A stretch of 64,000 nt of DNA from Pigmentiphaga litoralis (GCF_014651835.1 NZ_BMXQ01000001.1:1750801-1814800); one strand, 5' to 3'. Counted from the first letter of the stretch, positions 16,369 to 25,698 are shown. A program made the numbers and translations. Notes: generated from the sequence alone by a model not told the origin.

Positions 16369-18672
16369 TCAGACCGGATCCAGCTTGGCCACGCCAAGCG
16401 CAAGGGTCTTTGTGCCCGAGCCACTGAAGTTGATCTGCACCTGGGCATCCAGCCCGGCGCCTTGCAGGCGAACGATCACCCCTTCCCCGAACCGGGGATG
16501 CGACACGCTTTGTCCCACCATGTACGTCTTCCCGTTGACCTCGACGCCTGCCGGCGCCGTGCGTCGGCTCGAGTACGTCTCGGCCGCGCCGACGTAGCCG
16601 TGCACATCCTTGCCCCGGCTACGGCCCATGCTGACGCCGTCGGCCGATTCGCTGTCGATCCATGCCGATGACCGTCCCCAGGCGGGCGTGCTGTCCATGC
16701 CTTTGGCCAGGCCCATCTTGGGCGTGAGCCACTTCAGGGACTCTTCCGGCACTTCGGTCAGGAAACGCGACCGCATGTGGTAGCGGGTCTGGCCGTGCAG
16801 CATCCGTGTCTGCGAAAAACTCATGTACAGGCGTTCGCGCGCTCGCGTGATCGCCACATACATCAGGCGGCGTTCTTCTTCCAGTCCGGCGGGTTCAAGG
16901 ATGCTGTTCTCATGCGGGAACAGGCCCTCTTCCATCCCCGAAATGAACACGGCTTCGAACTCCAGGCCCTTGGCGGCGTGCACCGTCATCAGTTGCACGG
17001 CGTCCTGGCCCAGGCTGGCCTGGTTGTCGCCGGCTTCCAGCGCCGCATGCGACAGGAAGGCAGCCAGCGGTGACGGCAGCACCTGTGCGGTCTCGGGCAG
17101 GGTCGTGGCCAAGGCGCCCGCATCGTCCGACGCATACCCGTCTTCGGACGCAAAGGCCGCCGCGGCGTTCACCAGTTCGCGCAAGTTCTCGATGCGCTCG
17201 GTGCCTTCCTTTTCGGTCTGGTAGTGGGCGATCAGGCCGCTGGCCTCGATCACGTGTTCAACGATTTCATGCAGCGGCAGGTTCTGAGTTTCGAAGCGCA
17301 TGCGGTCGACCAGCGACGCGAACTGCGCCAGGTTGTTGCCGCCGCGCCCGGCCACGTGTCCCACGGCCGAATACAGGCTGATGGCATGGGTGCGGGCAAT
17401 GTCGGCCTGCTGTTCCAGCGTGCGCGCGCCGATGCCGCGCGTCGGGAAGTTCACGACGCGCATCCAGGCGGTGTCTTCGTGCGGATTTTCCATCAGCCGC
17501 AGGTAGGCCAGCGCGTGCTTAATTTCCTGGCGTTCAAAAAAGCGCAGGCCGCCGTACACCTTGTAGGGCACCTGGGCGGAGAACAGCGCATGTTCCAGCA
17601 CGCGCGACTGGGCGTTGCTGCGGTACAGGATGGCGATCTGGCTGCGCAGGCGCCCGTCGTTGACGAGCGAGCGGATCTCTTCGACCACCCACTGCGCTTC
17701 CTGCTGGTCGGACATTGCCTCGTACACCCGGATCGGTTCGCCGTGGCCGCGATCGGTCCACAGATTCTTGCCGAGCCGGCCCGAGTTGTTGCGGATCAGC
17801 GTGTTGGCCGCGTCCAGGATGTGCCCATACGACCGGTAGTTCTGTTCCAGCCGGATCACCTGGTCGGCCGCAAAGTCGCGTTCGAATTCGGCCATGTTGC
17901 CGACGTTGGCGCCGCGGAAGGCATAGATGGACTGGTCATCGTCGCCTACGGCAAAGACGGCGCCACCGCCGCCCGCCAGCAATTTCAGCCAGCGGTACTG
18001 CAGGCGGTTCGTATCCTGGAATTCGTCGACCAGGATGTGGCGGAAACGGTGCTGGTAGTGCTCGCGGATCGGGGCGTTGCGCGACAGCAGCTCGTAGCTG
18101 CGCAGCAGCAGTTCCGAAAAGTCGACCACGCCTTCGCGCTGGCACTGCGCGTCGTACATGCCGTACAGCTCGACCAGCTGGCGGTTGAAGTTGTCGTTGG
18201 CTTCGACGTCGGTGTGGCGCAGGCCCTCTTCCTTGGACCCGTTGATGAACTGCTGCACCTGGCGCGGCGGGAATTTTTCGTCGTCGATGCCGGCGCCCTT
18301 GAGCATCCGCTTGATCGACGACAGCTGGTCGGCGGTGTCCAGGATCTGGAAGGTCTGCGGCAGGCCGGCGTCGCGGTGATGCGCCCGGAGCATGCGGTTG
18401 CAGAGCCCGTGGAAGGTGCCGATCCACATGCCGCGGGTATTGATGGGCAGCATGGACGTCATCCGCGTCAGCATCTCGCGGGCCGCCTTGTTCGTGAAGG
18501 TGACCGCCATCAGGCCGTGCGGGCTGACCTGCCCTGTCTGGATGAGCCAGGCCATGCGCGTCGTCAATACACGCGTCTTGCCGCTGCCCGCGCCGGCCAG
18601 CACCAGGGCATGGCGAGGCTCGAGGGTGACGGCGGCAAGCTGGGGGGGATTGAGATTGTCGAGCAAGGACAT
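16369..18672 (-). CDS. uvrD: DNA helicase II UvrD
   Basis: 767-aa superfamily 1A 3'-5' helicase acting in mismatch and excision repair. Motifs in order: Q motif LNPPQLAAV, Walker A GAGSGKT near 28-34, motif Ia VTFTNKAAREM, motif II LVDEFQDTN, motif III GDDDQSIYAFRGA, motif IV EQNYRS, motif V TVHAAKGLEFEAVF and motif VI YVAITRARERLYM. The C-terminal SHPRFGEGVIV is the UvrD/PcrA tail that binds RNA polymerase. The 211-bp gap between infA and this gene's stop shows nothing recognisable. Confidence 0.95.
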   Translation of the reverse strand: MSLLDNLNPPQLAAVTLEPRHALVLAGAGSGKTRVLTTRMAWLIQTGQVSPHGLMAVTFTNKAAREMLTRMTSMLPINTRGMWIGTFHGLCNRMLRAHHRDAGLPQTFQILDTADQLSSIKRMLKGAGIDDEKFPPRQVQQFINGSKEEGLRHTDVEANDNFNRQLVELYGMYDAQCQREGVVDFSELLLRSYELLSRNAPIREHYQHRFRHILVDEFQDTNRLQYRWLKLLAGGGGAVFAVGDDDQSIYAFRGANVGNMAEFERDFAADQVIRLEQNYRSYGHILDAANTLIRNNSGRLGKNLWTDRGHGEPIRVYEAMSDQQEAQWVVEEIRSLVNDGRLRSQIAILYRSNAQSRVLEHALFSAQVPYKVYGGLRFFERQEIKHALAYLRLMENPHEDTAWMRVVNFPTRGIGARTLEQQADIARTHAISLYSAVGHVAGRGGNNLAQFASLVDRMRFETQNLPLHEIVEHVIEASGLIAHYQTEKEGTERIENLRELVNAAAAFASEDGYASDDAGALATTLPETAQVLPSPLAAFLSHAALEAGDNQASLGQDAVQLMTVHAAKGLEFEAVFISGMEEGLFPHENSILEPAGLEEERRLMYVAITRARERLYMSFSQTRMLHGQTRYHMRSRFLTEVPEESLKWLTPKMGLAKGMDSTPAWGRSSAWIDSESADGVSMGRSRGKDVHGYVGAAETYSSRRTAPAGVEVNGKTYMVGQSVSHPRFGEGVIVRLQGAGLDAQVQINFSGSGTKTLALGVAKLDPV

Positions 18673-18738
18673 TGGCAGTCTTTCACAAAACGGAATAGCG
18701 GCAGGCAGTCTAGCACTTACCCCACCCCTGCCTCGGCG

Positions 18739-19455
18739 CTACACCCCCATGTAGCGCGTCCACAGGCTGCGATCGGCGGCCAGGTCGGGCGATGACCCCG
18801 TCCACACAACGTTGCCCCGCTCCAGGATCACATGCCGGTCAGCAAATTCCACCAGCCGTTCCACGTACTTGTCGACGATCAGCGTGGTCTGGCCGGCGGC
18901 CTTCAGTTGCGTCAGGCAGCGCCAGATCTCGTCGCGGATGACCGGGGCCAGGCCTTCGGTCGCCTCGTCCAGGATCAGCAGGCGCGGATTGGTGGACAGC
19001 GCCCGGCCGATCGCCAGCATCTGCTGTTCGCCGCCCGACAGCTGGTTGCCCAGGTTCTGGGCGCGTTCCTTCAAGCGGGGAAACAGGCCGTAGATGCGGT
19101 CCAGCGTCCATTCGTCCTTGCGGCCGTTGCGGTTGTCGGCAAAAGCCACCAGGTGTTCCCGCACGCTCAGGTTAGGGAAGCACTGGCGGCCTTCGGGCAC
19201 GATGGCCATGCCCAGCCGCGCAATGGCGTCGGGCCGCATGCCCCGTGTCGACTTGCCGGTAAAGTGGATGTCGCCGCCCTGCGGGGCGAGCGAGCCCACC
19301 AGGGTCTTGATCGTCGTGCTCTTGCCCATGCCGTTGCGACCAAGCAGGGTGACGACCTCGCCTTCGCGGATGTCGAAATCGATGCCGAACAGCACCTGGC
19401 TGGCGCCGTAGCCGGCTTCCAGGCCGCGGCAGGACAACAATGCGTTGGCGGTCAT
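18739..19455 (-). CDS. livF: Branched-chain-type ABC transporter ATPase LivF (cluster 1)
   Basis: 238-aa ATPase: Walker A GRNGMGKST, signature LSGGEQQM, Walker B LLILDEATEGLAP. LivF-specific features are GYGASQVLFG at the N-terminus and a VEGRQCFPNL-type Q-loop region (VPEGRQCFPNLS). Energises import by the HAAT family. Its start overlaps the livG stop by 4 bp (ATGA), indicating translational coupling. It is the last gene of the andAc-andAd-andAb-livK-H-M-G-F run. The 66-bp gap to uvrD holds no clear terminator. Confidence 0.92.
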   Translation of the reverse strand: MTANALLSCRGLEAGYGASQVLFGIDFDIREGEVVTLLGRNGMGKSTTIKTLVGSLAPQGGDIHFTGKSTRGMRPDAIARLGMAIVPEGRQCFPNLSVREHLVAFADNRNGRKDEWTLDRIYGLFPRLKERAQNLGNQLSGGEQQMLAIGRALSTNPRLLILDEATEGLAPVIRDEIWRCLTQLKAAGQTTLIVDKYVERLVEFADRHVILERGNVVWTGSSPDLAADRSLWTRYMGV

Positions 19456-20201
19456 GCGTGCGCCTCCGTGCCCAGGTAGACCCGTTGGACTTCGGGGTTG
19501 GATTTGATGGCGGCGGGGGTGCCCGACGTGAGCACCTTGCCGTAGACCAGCACCGTCACGCGGTCGGCCAGCTGGAACACCGCGTCCATATCGTGTTCGA
19601 TCAGCAGAATGGCCATGTCGGTACGCAGGCTGCGGATCAGATCGATCATGCGGGCGGATTCATCCTGCCCCATGCCTGCCATGGGCTCGTCCAGCAACAG
19701 CAATTTGGGCCGCGCCGCCAGCGCCAGCGCCACGTCCAGCTTGCGCTGCCCACCGTGCGGCAAGGCGCCGGCGATGTGGTCGAACTCGTGCTGCAGGCCG
19801 ACCCGTTCGGCCAGGCCCATGGCGGTGTCGAGCAGTTGGCGGTCGTGTTCACGGTTGCCCATGAAACGGAAGCTGGACCCGCTGTGCGCCTGCGCGGCCA
19901 GCAGCAGGTTGTCGCGCACCGACGCGTCGCGAAAGATGCTGGTGACCTGAAAGCAGCGCGACAGGCCGGCGCGCACGCGCTGGTTGGAACGCAGGCGGGT
20001 GAGGTCGACGCCGTCCAGTTCCAGGCGGCCCGCATCGACCGGCAGCAGGCCAGAGATCAGGTTGACCAGCGTGGACTTGCCGGCGCCGTTCGGCCCGATC
20101 AGGGCGTGCACTTCATTCGGGCCGACATCCAGGTCCACATGGTCGGTGGCGGTCAGGCCGCCGAAACGCTTGACCAGGCCCTGGGCTTGAAAGAGGCTCA
20201 T
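19452..20201 (-). CDS. livG: Branched-chain-type ABC transporter ATPase LivG (cluster 1)
   Basis: 249-aa ATPase with Walker A GPNGAGKST, Walker B KLLLLDEPMAGMG and the LivG-type C-terminal LVYGKVLTSGTPAAIKSNPEVQRVYLG. The signature loop reads LPHGGQRKLD, with the LSGG-type Ser replaced by His, a variant seen in many LivG proteins. Stop and start codons overlap with livM (upstream) and livF (downstream) by 4 bp each, so the ATPase pair should be made in step with the permease. Confidence 0.92.
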   Translation of the reverse strand: MSLFQAQGLVKRFGGLTATDHVDLDVGPNEVHALIGPNGAGKSTLVNLISGLLPVDAGRLELDGVDLTRLRSNQRVRAGLSRCFQVTSIFRDASVRDNLLLAAQAHSGSSFRFMGNREHDRQLLDTAMGLAERVGLQHEFDHIAGALPHGGQRKLDVALALAARPKLLLLDEPMAGMGQDESARMIDLIRSLRTDMAILLIEHDMDAVFQLADRVTVLVYGKVLTSGTPAAIKSNPEVQRVYLGTEAHA

Positions 20202-21250
20202 GGCGTCACCTTGAAAGAACGTTTGGTCCGGACGTCGGCCAGGGCCGCAATGCCGCGCGGTGCAAAGAACACCAGGAAGATCAGCAAGGCGCCCAGCGGC
20301 CAGTGCCAGTATTCGGTATAGCCACGGAACAGCTCTTCAAGCGCGATCCACACGCCCGCGCCGATCGGGCCGCCCCAGCGGCGGCCCACGCCGCCCAGCA
20401 ATACCATCACGATCATGGTGGCCGACTGCGTCCAGTTGATTACCGACGGGCTGACAAAGCTGTTGTGCGTGACCAGCAAGGCGCCCGCCAGGCCGGCCAG
20501 TGCGCCGGCAATCACGAAGGCCACCAGCTGGATCGCAAACACCGGGTAGCCCAGCGCCAGCATGCGGGTTTCGTTGTCGCGCGTGCCGACCAGGGCGTGG
20601 CCAAAGCGCGAGCGTGTCATCCGGTTCAGCCCCACGAACAGGATGGTGACGATGGCCAGCACGACCCAGTACAGCGTCGCATCATGGGCGCTGTCCAGGC
20701 CGAAGCCCAGGGCCGGACGTTGCGGCAGGTTGTAGCCGTCGTCACCGCCATAGGCGTTTACCGAGACCGACACGTAATAGATCATCTGCGCAAAGGCCAG
20801 CGTGATCATGATGAAGTAGGCGCCGCGGGTGCGCAGCGATACCAGGCCCACGACCGCCGACACCAGCCCGGCCACGACCGCGGCCGCGCCCCACATCGCC
20901 CAGGCCGACGTGAAGCCGGCATCGGACATGGCAACGAGGGTGTAGGCGCCGACGCCGATGAACCCGGCCTGGCCCAGCGCAACCATGCCGCCGTAGCCCA
21001 GGATGAAATTCAGGCCCGCCACGGCAAGCATGAAGATCAGGGCGCGGCGCACGAAGCCGACGTAATAGTCCTGGCCCAGCGCGGGCGCGATCCAGGGCAA
21101 GGCGATCAGCACGGCAAGCAGCAGCCAGGGGCCGATCTTGAGCAGGCGCGACATGACCGGACGGGTGTCGCGGGGAGCGGCATGGGCGGCGCGCGGCGTG
21201 ACAGCCGCTGCCGAAGCCGGGGTGGCCACGGGAGGAATGACAGTAGACAT
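20198..21250 (-). CDS. livM: Branched-chain-type ABC transporter permease LivM (cluster 1)
   Basis: 350-aa inner-membrane permease. About 45 Ala/Pro-rich cytoplasmic residues precede the first helix; the family core begins RALIFMLAVAGLNFILGYGGMVALGQAGFIGVGAY, and LLGGVGRRWGGPIGAG near the C-terminus is the conserved permease loop. Eight or nine hydrophobic segments are visible. It partners LivH; the two starts/stops are 8 bp apart, and it overlaps livG by 4 bp. Confidence 0.9.
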   Translation of the reverse strand: MSTVIPPVATPASAAAVTPRAAHAAPRDTRPVMSRLLKIGPWLLLAVLIALPWIAPALGQDYYVGFVRRALIFMLAVAGLNFILGYGGMVALGQAGFIGVGAYTLVAMSDAGFTSAWAMWGAAAVVAGLVSAVVGLVSLRTRGAYFIMITLAFAQMIYYVSVSVNAYGGDDGYNLPQRPALGFGLDSAHDATLYWVVLAIVTILFVGLNRMTRSRFGHALVGTRDNETRMLALGYPVFAIQLVAFVIAGALAGLAGALLVTHNSFVSPSVINWTQSATMIVMVLLGGVGRRWGGPIGAGVWIALEELFRGYTEYWHWPLGALLIFLVFFAPRGIAALADVRTKRSFKVTP

Positions 21251-21258
21251 GATGCTCC

Positions 21259-22179
21259 TCAGGCTCGGGCAGGAAAGAGGCCGGCCGGCTTGAACGCCAG
21301 CACGCCCGCCATCAGCGCGTAGATCGCGATGCCGGTCAGCGCGGGCGCCAGGTCGGCGGCAATGCTTGGCGGCAAGGTCGCGCGCAGCATGGGCGGCAAA
21401 AAGGCCCGTCCGGCAATGTCGACCAGGCCCACCAGCATGCTGGCGATGAACACGCCGCGGATCGACCCGATTCCGCCGATCACGATCACCACCAGCGCAG
21501 GAATCAGGATGGCTTCACCCATGCCGATCTCGACCGCTGAAATCGGTCCCATCAGCGCACCGGCCACGGCGGCCAGCGCCGCGCCCAGCAGGAATACCCA
21601 GGTAAAGATGCCGCGCACGCGCACGCCCATCAATTCGGCCATCTTGCGGTTGGACGCGCCCGCGCGCACCAGCATGCCGACGCGCGTATGGTTCACCAGC
21701 AGATACAGGCCCAGCGCGATCGCCAGGCCCGCGCCGAGGATCACCAGGCGATAGGACGGATACGGCAGGTCGGGCAGGATCTGCACCGGATTGGTCAAGC
21801 CGGCCGGCGTGGGCGCCATCAGGGGCGACGGACCCCAGATGGCCTTGACCACGTCATCGGCGATCAGGATCACGCCAAAGGTCGCCATCACCTGCGCCAG
21901 GTGGTCGCGGCCATACAGGCGGCGTACCAGCAGCAATTCAAGCAGCAGCGCGACCAGCATCGTGACCGCCACCGCGGCCAGCACCGCGGCAATGAAACTG
22001 TTGGTCTGGGTGTGGACCGTCGCGGCCACGTAGCCACCAGCCATGAACAGCGAGCCGTGCGCCAGGTTCATGGTGTCCATGATGCCGAACACCAGCGTCA
22101 GGCCGGCCGCAAGCAGGAACAGCATGAAGCCGTACCCCAGGCCGTTGAGCAGTTGCTCGATGACAAATATCGAATCCAT
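21259..22179 (-). CDS. livH: Branched-chain-type ABC transporter permease LivH (cluster 1)
   Basis: 306-aa permease with the LivH signature GLGYGFMLFLLAAGLTLVFGIMDTMNLAHGSLFMAGGY and the loop VIVIGGIGSIRGVF. The ATG at 22179 (MDSIFVIEQL) was chosen; a GTG 11 codons earlier is in frame but adds residues not expected in the family. No strong Shine-Dalgarno is seen. The 99-bp space upstream holds an inverted repeat between the binding-protein and permease genes. Confidence 0.9.
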   Translation of the reverse strand: MDSIFVIEQLLNGLGYGFMLFLLAAGLTLVFGIMDTMNLAHGSLFMAGGYVAATVHTQTNSFIAAVLAAVAVTMLVALLLELLLVRRLYGRDHLAQVMATFGVILIADDVVKAIWGPSPLMAPTPAGLTNPVQILPDLPYPSYRLVILGAGLAIALGLYLLVNHTRVGMLVRAGASNRKMAELMGVRVRGIFTWVFLLGAALAAVAGALMGPISAVEIGMGEAILIPALVVIVIGGIGSIRGVFIASMLVGLVDIAGRAFLPPMLRATLPPSIAADLAPALTGIAIYALMAGVLAFKPAGLFPARA

Positions 22180-22214
22180 AGTGTTCTGTATCCCGGATTG
22201 AAGCAGTGCCACGA

Positions 22215-22270
22215 CCGAAGAAGGACGCCGCCGCGAACGCCGCAGCGCCCGTTGCAGAGCCCTTCTTCGG
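22215..22270 (-). promoter_or_regulatory. Intercistronic stem-loop between binding protein and permease genes
   Basis: A perfect 10-bp inverted repeat, CCGAAGAAGG (22215-22224) and CCTTCTTCGG (22261-22270), with a GC-rich 36-base interior, starts 8 bp after the binding-protein stop codon. In many ABC import operons such a structure stabilises or partly terminates the message so that binding protein is made in excess. That role is inferred here. Confidence 0.55.
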
Positions 22271-22278
22271 GACGCCCT

Positions 22279-23466
22279 TTACATCATCTTGCAAGCGTCG
22301 TGATACGAGTCCTGGTACTTCTCGAGCACCTTGCCCAGCGTCTTGTTGGTGATGACGCCCTGCGCATCCTTGCCGATCAGGCGGACGTAATAGTCCTGGA
22401 TCGGATAGTGGTTGTTGCCGTAGGTGTACTTGCCCCGGATCGACGAATAGTTCGCCGCCTTGATCGCCTTGACCAGGGCGGGACGATCGGCCACCTTGCC
22501 GCCCACGTCACGCACCGCGCCGTCCATGCCCATGATCACGTCAAAGGCCTGCGCGGCGTAGATCGATGGATAACGCTTGTACTTCTTGCGGAACTCGGCC
22601 ACGAAGGTCTTGTTGGCCGGCACGTCCAGGTCGTGCGCCCACAGCGCGGTGTTAAACAGGCCCAGCATCGGTTCGCCCACGGCCTGGATGATGTCTTCGT
22701 CACCCGAAAACGCCGGCGCGATCAGCGTGATGTCTTTCGACAGGCCGGCCGCCACGAATTGCTTGATGAAGTTGATCCCCATCGCGCCCGGCAGGAAGAA
22801 GTAGAGCGAATCGGGCTTGGTGGACCGCAACTGCGCAAGTTCAGCCGAATAATCGAGCTGACCGAGCTTGGTGTAGATCTCGTCGGCCACGGTGCCCGTG
22901 TAGCGGCGCTTGAAGCCGGTCAGGCCATCCTTGCCGGCCGGATAGTTCGGCGCGATCAGCACCGTCTTCTTGAAGTTCTTGTCCGACGCGAACTTGCCGG
23001 CCGATTCATGCGCGGTGTCGTTCTGATAGGTGCCGAAGAAGTAGGCGTTGCACTGCGCGCCGGCGTACTGGCTCGGGCCGGGGTTGCTCGAAATGTAGGG
23101 CACCTTGGCGGCAAACAATGCGGGGCCGACGGCCAGCGCCACGTTCGATCCGGTCGGGCCGGAGAACAGGTCGATCTTGTCGCGCTGAATCCAGCGTTCC
23201 ACCAGCTGGCGCGCCTGGTCGGGGTTGCCGGCCATGTCGGTCTGCAGGAACTCGGCCGGCTGGCCACCCAGCTTGTTGCCCAGCATTTCGATGGCCAGGT
23301 TGAAGCCGTCGCGCTGTTCCGCGCCGGTGGCGGCAAAGGGGCCGGAAATATCGAGCGCAAGGCCGACCTTGACCGGCGCGGCGGTGGCGGCAACGGCGGC
23401 CGTGGCCAGGCCCAGGGTCGCGCAAGCCAGGGCCAGACGCTTCATGACGAGTGCGTGTTCGAACAT
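22279..23466 (-). CDS. Periplasmic binding protein of Liv-type ABC transporter (cluster 1)
   Basis: 395-aa type I periplasmic binding protein (Peripla_BP_6). After a signal peptide (ALACATLGLATAAVAATAAP) the mature part opens VKVGLALDISGPFAATG, the typical ligand-pocket start of this family. The start at 23466 has GGAGC about 9 bases upstream; MKRLAL at 23445 is an alternative. It lies between andAb and the permease genes on one strand. Members of this subgroup often bind aromatic acids and not amino acids, so anthranilate or a related benzoate is the inferred ligand. Confidence 0.85.
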   Translation of the reverse strand: MFEHALVMKRLALACATLGLATAAVAATAAPVKVGLALDISGPFAATGAEQRDGFNLAIEMLGNKLGGQPAEFLQTDMAGNPDQARQLVERWIQRDKIDLFSGPTGSNVALAVGPALFAAKVPYISSNPGPSQYAGAQCNAYFFGTYQNDTAHESAGKFASDKNFKKTVLIAPNYPAGKDGLTGFKRRYTGTVADEIYTKLGQLDYSAELAQLRSTKPDSLYFFLPGAMGINFIKQFVAAGLSKDITLIAPAFSGDEDIIQAVGEPMLGLFNTALWAHDLDVPANKTFVAEFRKKYKRYPSIYAAQAFDVIMGMDGAVRDVGGKVADRPALVKAIKAANYSSIRGKYTYGNNHYPIQDYYVRLIGKDAQGVITNKTLGKVLEKYQDSYHDACKMM

Positions 23467-23537
23467 TGCGGGTGCTCCGTAAGGGTGGAAACTGCAAAAA
23501 AGGAACAACGAAGACGGGCAGGTTGCAGCAGGCAACG

Positions 23538-23878
23538 TCAGGCAGCCGTGCCGACCTGAACCCGGCCGTCGACCACCCGGACCGGAAACACCTTGACGGC
23601 CTTGGTGACCGGCTCGCTCATCGGCTCGCCCGTGCGGATCGCGAACTTGCCCTGGTGCAAGGGGCACTCGATACAGTCGTCTTCAATGAAGCCGTCCGAC
23701 AATTTGGTGCGGCCGTGGGTGCACTTGTCGCGCAGGGCGAACAGGTCATCACCGATACGGAACACGGCGATTTCAATGCCATCGGCAACGACCGGCGCAA
23801 CCTCGCCATCATCGAAATCGGCGGGGGCGCCCACATCGAACCATTCGGTGGCGGCGTCCTGGAAAACTCAGCAGACAT
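23538..23878 (-). CDS. andAb: Rieske ferredoxin of anthranilate dioxygenase, apparent 5' frameshift
   Basis: Small [2Fe-2S] Rieske ferredoxin passing electrons to the dioxygenase. The cluster ligands are clear: CTHGRTKL and CPLHQGKF. Intact frame: a GTG at 23834 gives 98 aa. The same frame continues upstream without a start and encodes EWFDV just before that GTG, the conserved beginning of this family, until a stop. One base off, ATG 23878 has GGAG 7 bases upstream and encodes MSAEF up to a T4 run (23863-23866). One extra T would join the two frames into a standard N-terminus. So either the base is missing in the read, or the gene is frameshifted, or GTG is used. 18 bp after andAd. Confidence 0.75.
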
Positions 23879-23896
23879 GGTGGACTCCGTCATCGA

Positions 23897-24382
23897 TCAG
23901 ATAGGCGTGGCGAGCAGGGTCTGCACACGGGACGTGTCGAACACGGCGCTCTTGCGCTTGTATTTCCAGCCTTCGCCGGTGCGCACCACGACGTCCTTGT
24001 AGACGCCCGCCTGGTACACGAACGACTCGCCATTGCCGCGCGTCTGCACCACGACATAGTTGGACGTCGTCTCGACCGTGTCGGCATCGATCTGCGTGAT
24101 CTGCATGCCCGAGGTCATGTGGCGGTAGGTGTGTTCCTCGTAGATGTTGGCGTGGCGCAGCGACAGGACGCGGTCGCGCAGCATGCGCTGGCTATCGCAA
24201 TAGATCACGCCGATCTTCAGGCCCATGTCGGCGTTTTCCTTCGGGATGATTTCGTAGAAGCAGTCCTCGACGAACAACGTCGGCCACGCTTCCAACTGGT
24301 CGTTATCGAGCACGCTCACATACCGTTCCTGAAGACTGTGCATCTCGAACCACAACAGCATTTTTTCCATCATTTCGCTCAT
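23897..24382 (-). CDS. andAd: Anthranilate 1,2-dioxygenase small subunit
   Basis: 161-aa ring-hydroxylating dioxygenase beta subunit (SnoaL-like cone fold). Landmarks: LQERYVSVLDNDQLEAWPTLF, VEDCFYEIIPKENAD and YKDVVVRTGEGWKYKRKSAVFD. Beta subunits shape the alpha3beta3 oligomer and have no cofactor. It begins 6 bp after the large-subunit stop, so the two are clearly co-translated. The identification as the anthranilate type rests on the large subunit next to it and on the gene order Ac-Ad-Ab. Confidence 0.88.
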   Translation of the reverse strand: MSEMMEKMLLWFEMHSLQERYVSVLDNDQLEAWPTLFVEDCFYEIIPKENADMGLKIGVIYCDSQRMLRDRVLSLRHANIYEEHTYRHMTSGMQITQIDADTVETTSNYVVVQTRGNGESFVYQAGVYKDVVVRTGEGWKYKRKSAVFDTSRVQTLLATPI

Positions 24383-24388
24383 CTCTCT

Positions 24389-25660
24389 TTAATAGCCCAT
24401 CAGCTTCTGGTAACCCACCCAGAAACGGCGGATCAGGCTCTCGGTCACCATGGTGTCCTGCAGGTCCGGCTTGTCGCGCGCCATCGCGATCAGCGAATGG
24501 GCGTCGCCGTCGCGCACGGTGCCGCGCTGGACCAGTTCGGTCGCCTCGGTATCTTCCATCGAGATGTAGCCGGCCGGGCCCACCAGGTTGGCCTGCTTGA
24601 TGCGCAGCGCGCGCATTTCCGGCGTGTCGTCGGTGTAGCCAAAGAAGTGGAAGATCAGCTCGAAGTTGTCCGGCCCCTTGGGCAGCAGCTGGCGAGCGAC
24701 CAGGGTGTTGTGGATCTGCTGGATCACCAGTTGCGGAAAGATCGGCTGGATGTGGTTGGTCATGTCCTCGTCAAATTCCGAGATCATGCCCAGCACCGAA
24801 TCGTCTTCCAGCGCGAAGCCTTCATCGAATGACCGGATGGCCTGCGTCTTGTAGGCCGACGACGTGTCGTCTTCGGTCTTGGTGGCCGTGATGATGCTGT
24901 GCAGCCCCGTCCTGGCATCGGGGATCGTGCGGGCCTTCATGCCCACGCGGAAGATGTTGAAGGTGGTGTGGAACAGGTGCAGCAGGCTGGCGTGATAGGG
25001 ATCCTTCACGTTTTCCAGGTATAGCTTCCAGTTGGACTTGGAGTACTGGCGCGTGCAGCCCAGGTATTCGATCGGCTTGTGGAAGACGCGGTCAACAAAC
25101 GGCCGCATTTCCGGGCCGATGTAGTCGGCCAGGGGCTCGACGATCGGGCTGAAGGTGGCGAACACCAGGCCCTTGTAGCTTTCGACGCGCAACTGGCGCA
25201 TCGCATGGTCCTTGGGGTTGAAGTCGGCCGGCATGCCGGGGCTGCCGCCCTTCTGCCCACGGCGGAATGGCACGCCTTCCAGATTGCCTTTGGTGTCGTA
25301 GCTCCACTGGTGGTAGACACAGGAATGGCTGGACGCATTGCCCCGCGCCTTGCGGCAGACGATCGCGCCGCGGTGCGCGCAGCGGTTGACCCAGGCAGCC
25401 AGCTCGCCTTCGGCGGTGCGTGTCACCACCACTGGCGTATCGCCGATGAACGTGCTCTTGAAATCGTTGGGATTCGGAATTTCGGCTTCGAGCGCCAGAA
25501 AGCTCCAGGTCGGACCGCGGAAGATCTTTTCCTGTTCCCGCTCAAAGACTTCCTGAGAACTGAACACCTTATAGGGCACGCCCGCACCATCAGCGTGCGG
25601 AAAGCGCAGCATGGGGTGTTCGCTGGCGGCCGATAGGCCTGCTTCCTGTACTGCGTCCAT
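24389..25660 (-). CDS. andAc: Anthranilate 1,2-dioxygenase large (oxygenase) subunit
   Basis: 423-aa Rieske non-heme iron oxygenase. Rieske site CAHRG...CVYHQW (near 93-114); mononuclear iron site in NVKDPYHASLLHLFH, with the bridging Asp and two His. Length and segments such as EYLGCTRQYSKSNWKLY and PKGPDNFELIFHFFGY fit, from memory, the AndAc of Burkholderia three-component anthranilate dioxygenase, which converts anthranilate to catechol with loss of ammonia and CO2. Close homologues for halobenzoates exist, so the substrate is likely but unproven. CGGAGG lies 6 bases before ATG 25660. The reductase gene andAa is not present downstream. Confidence 0.85.
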   Translation of the reverse strand: MDAVQEAGLSAASEHPMLRFPHADGAGVPYKVFSSQEVFEREQEKIFRGPTWSFLALEAEIPNPNDFKSTFIGDTPVVVTRTAEGELAAWVNRCAHRGAIVCRKARGNASSHSCVYHQWSYDTKGNLEGVPFRRGQKGGSPGMPADFNPKDHAMRQLRVESYKGLVFATFSPIVEPLADYIGPEMRPFVDRVFHKPIEYLGCTRQYSKSNWKLYLENVKDPYHASLLHLFHTTFNIFRVGMKARTIPDARTGLHSIITATKTEDDTSSAYKTQAIRSFDEGFALEDDSVLGMISEFDEDMTNHIQPIFPQLVIQQIHNTLVARQLLPKGPDNFELIFHFFGYTDDTPEMRALRIKQANLVGPAGYISMEDTEATELVQRGTVRDGDAHSLIAMARDKPDLQDTMVTESLIRRFWVGYQKLMGY

Positions 25661-25698
25661 ATGAACCTCCGGGAATATCGAAAAACCGTGTCGAGCTC

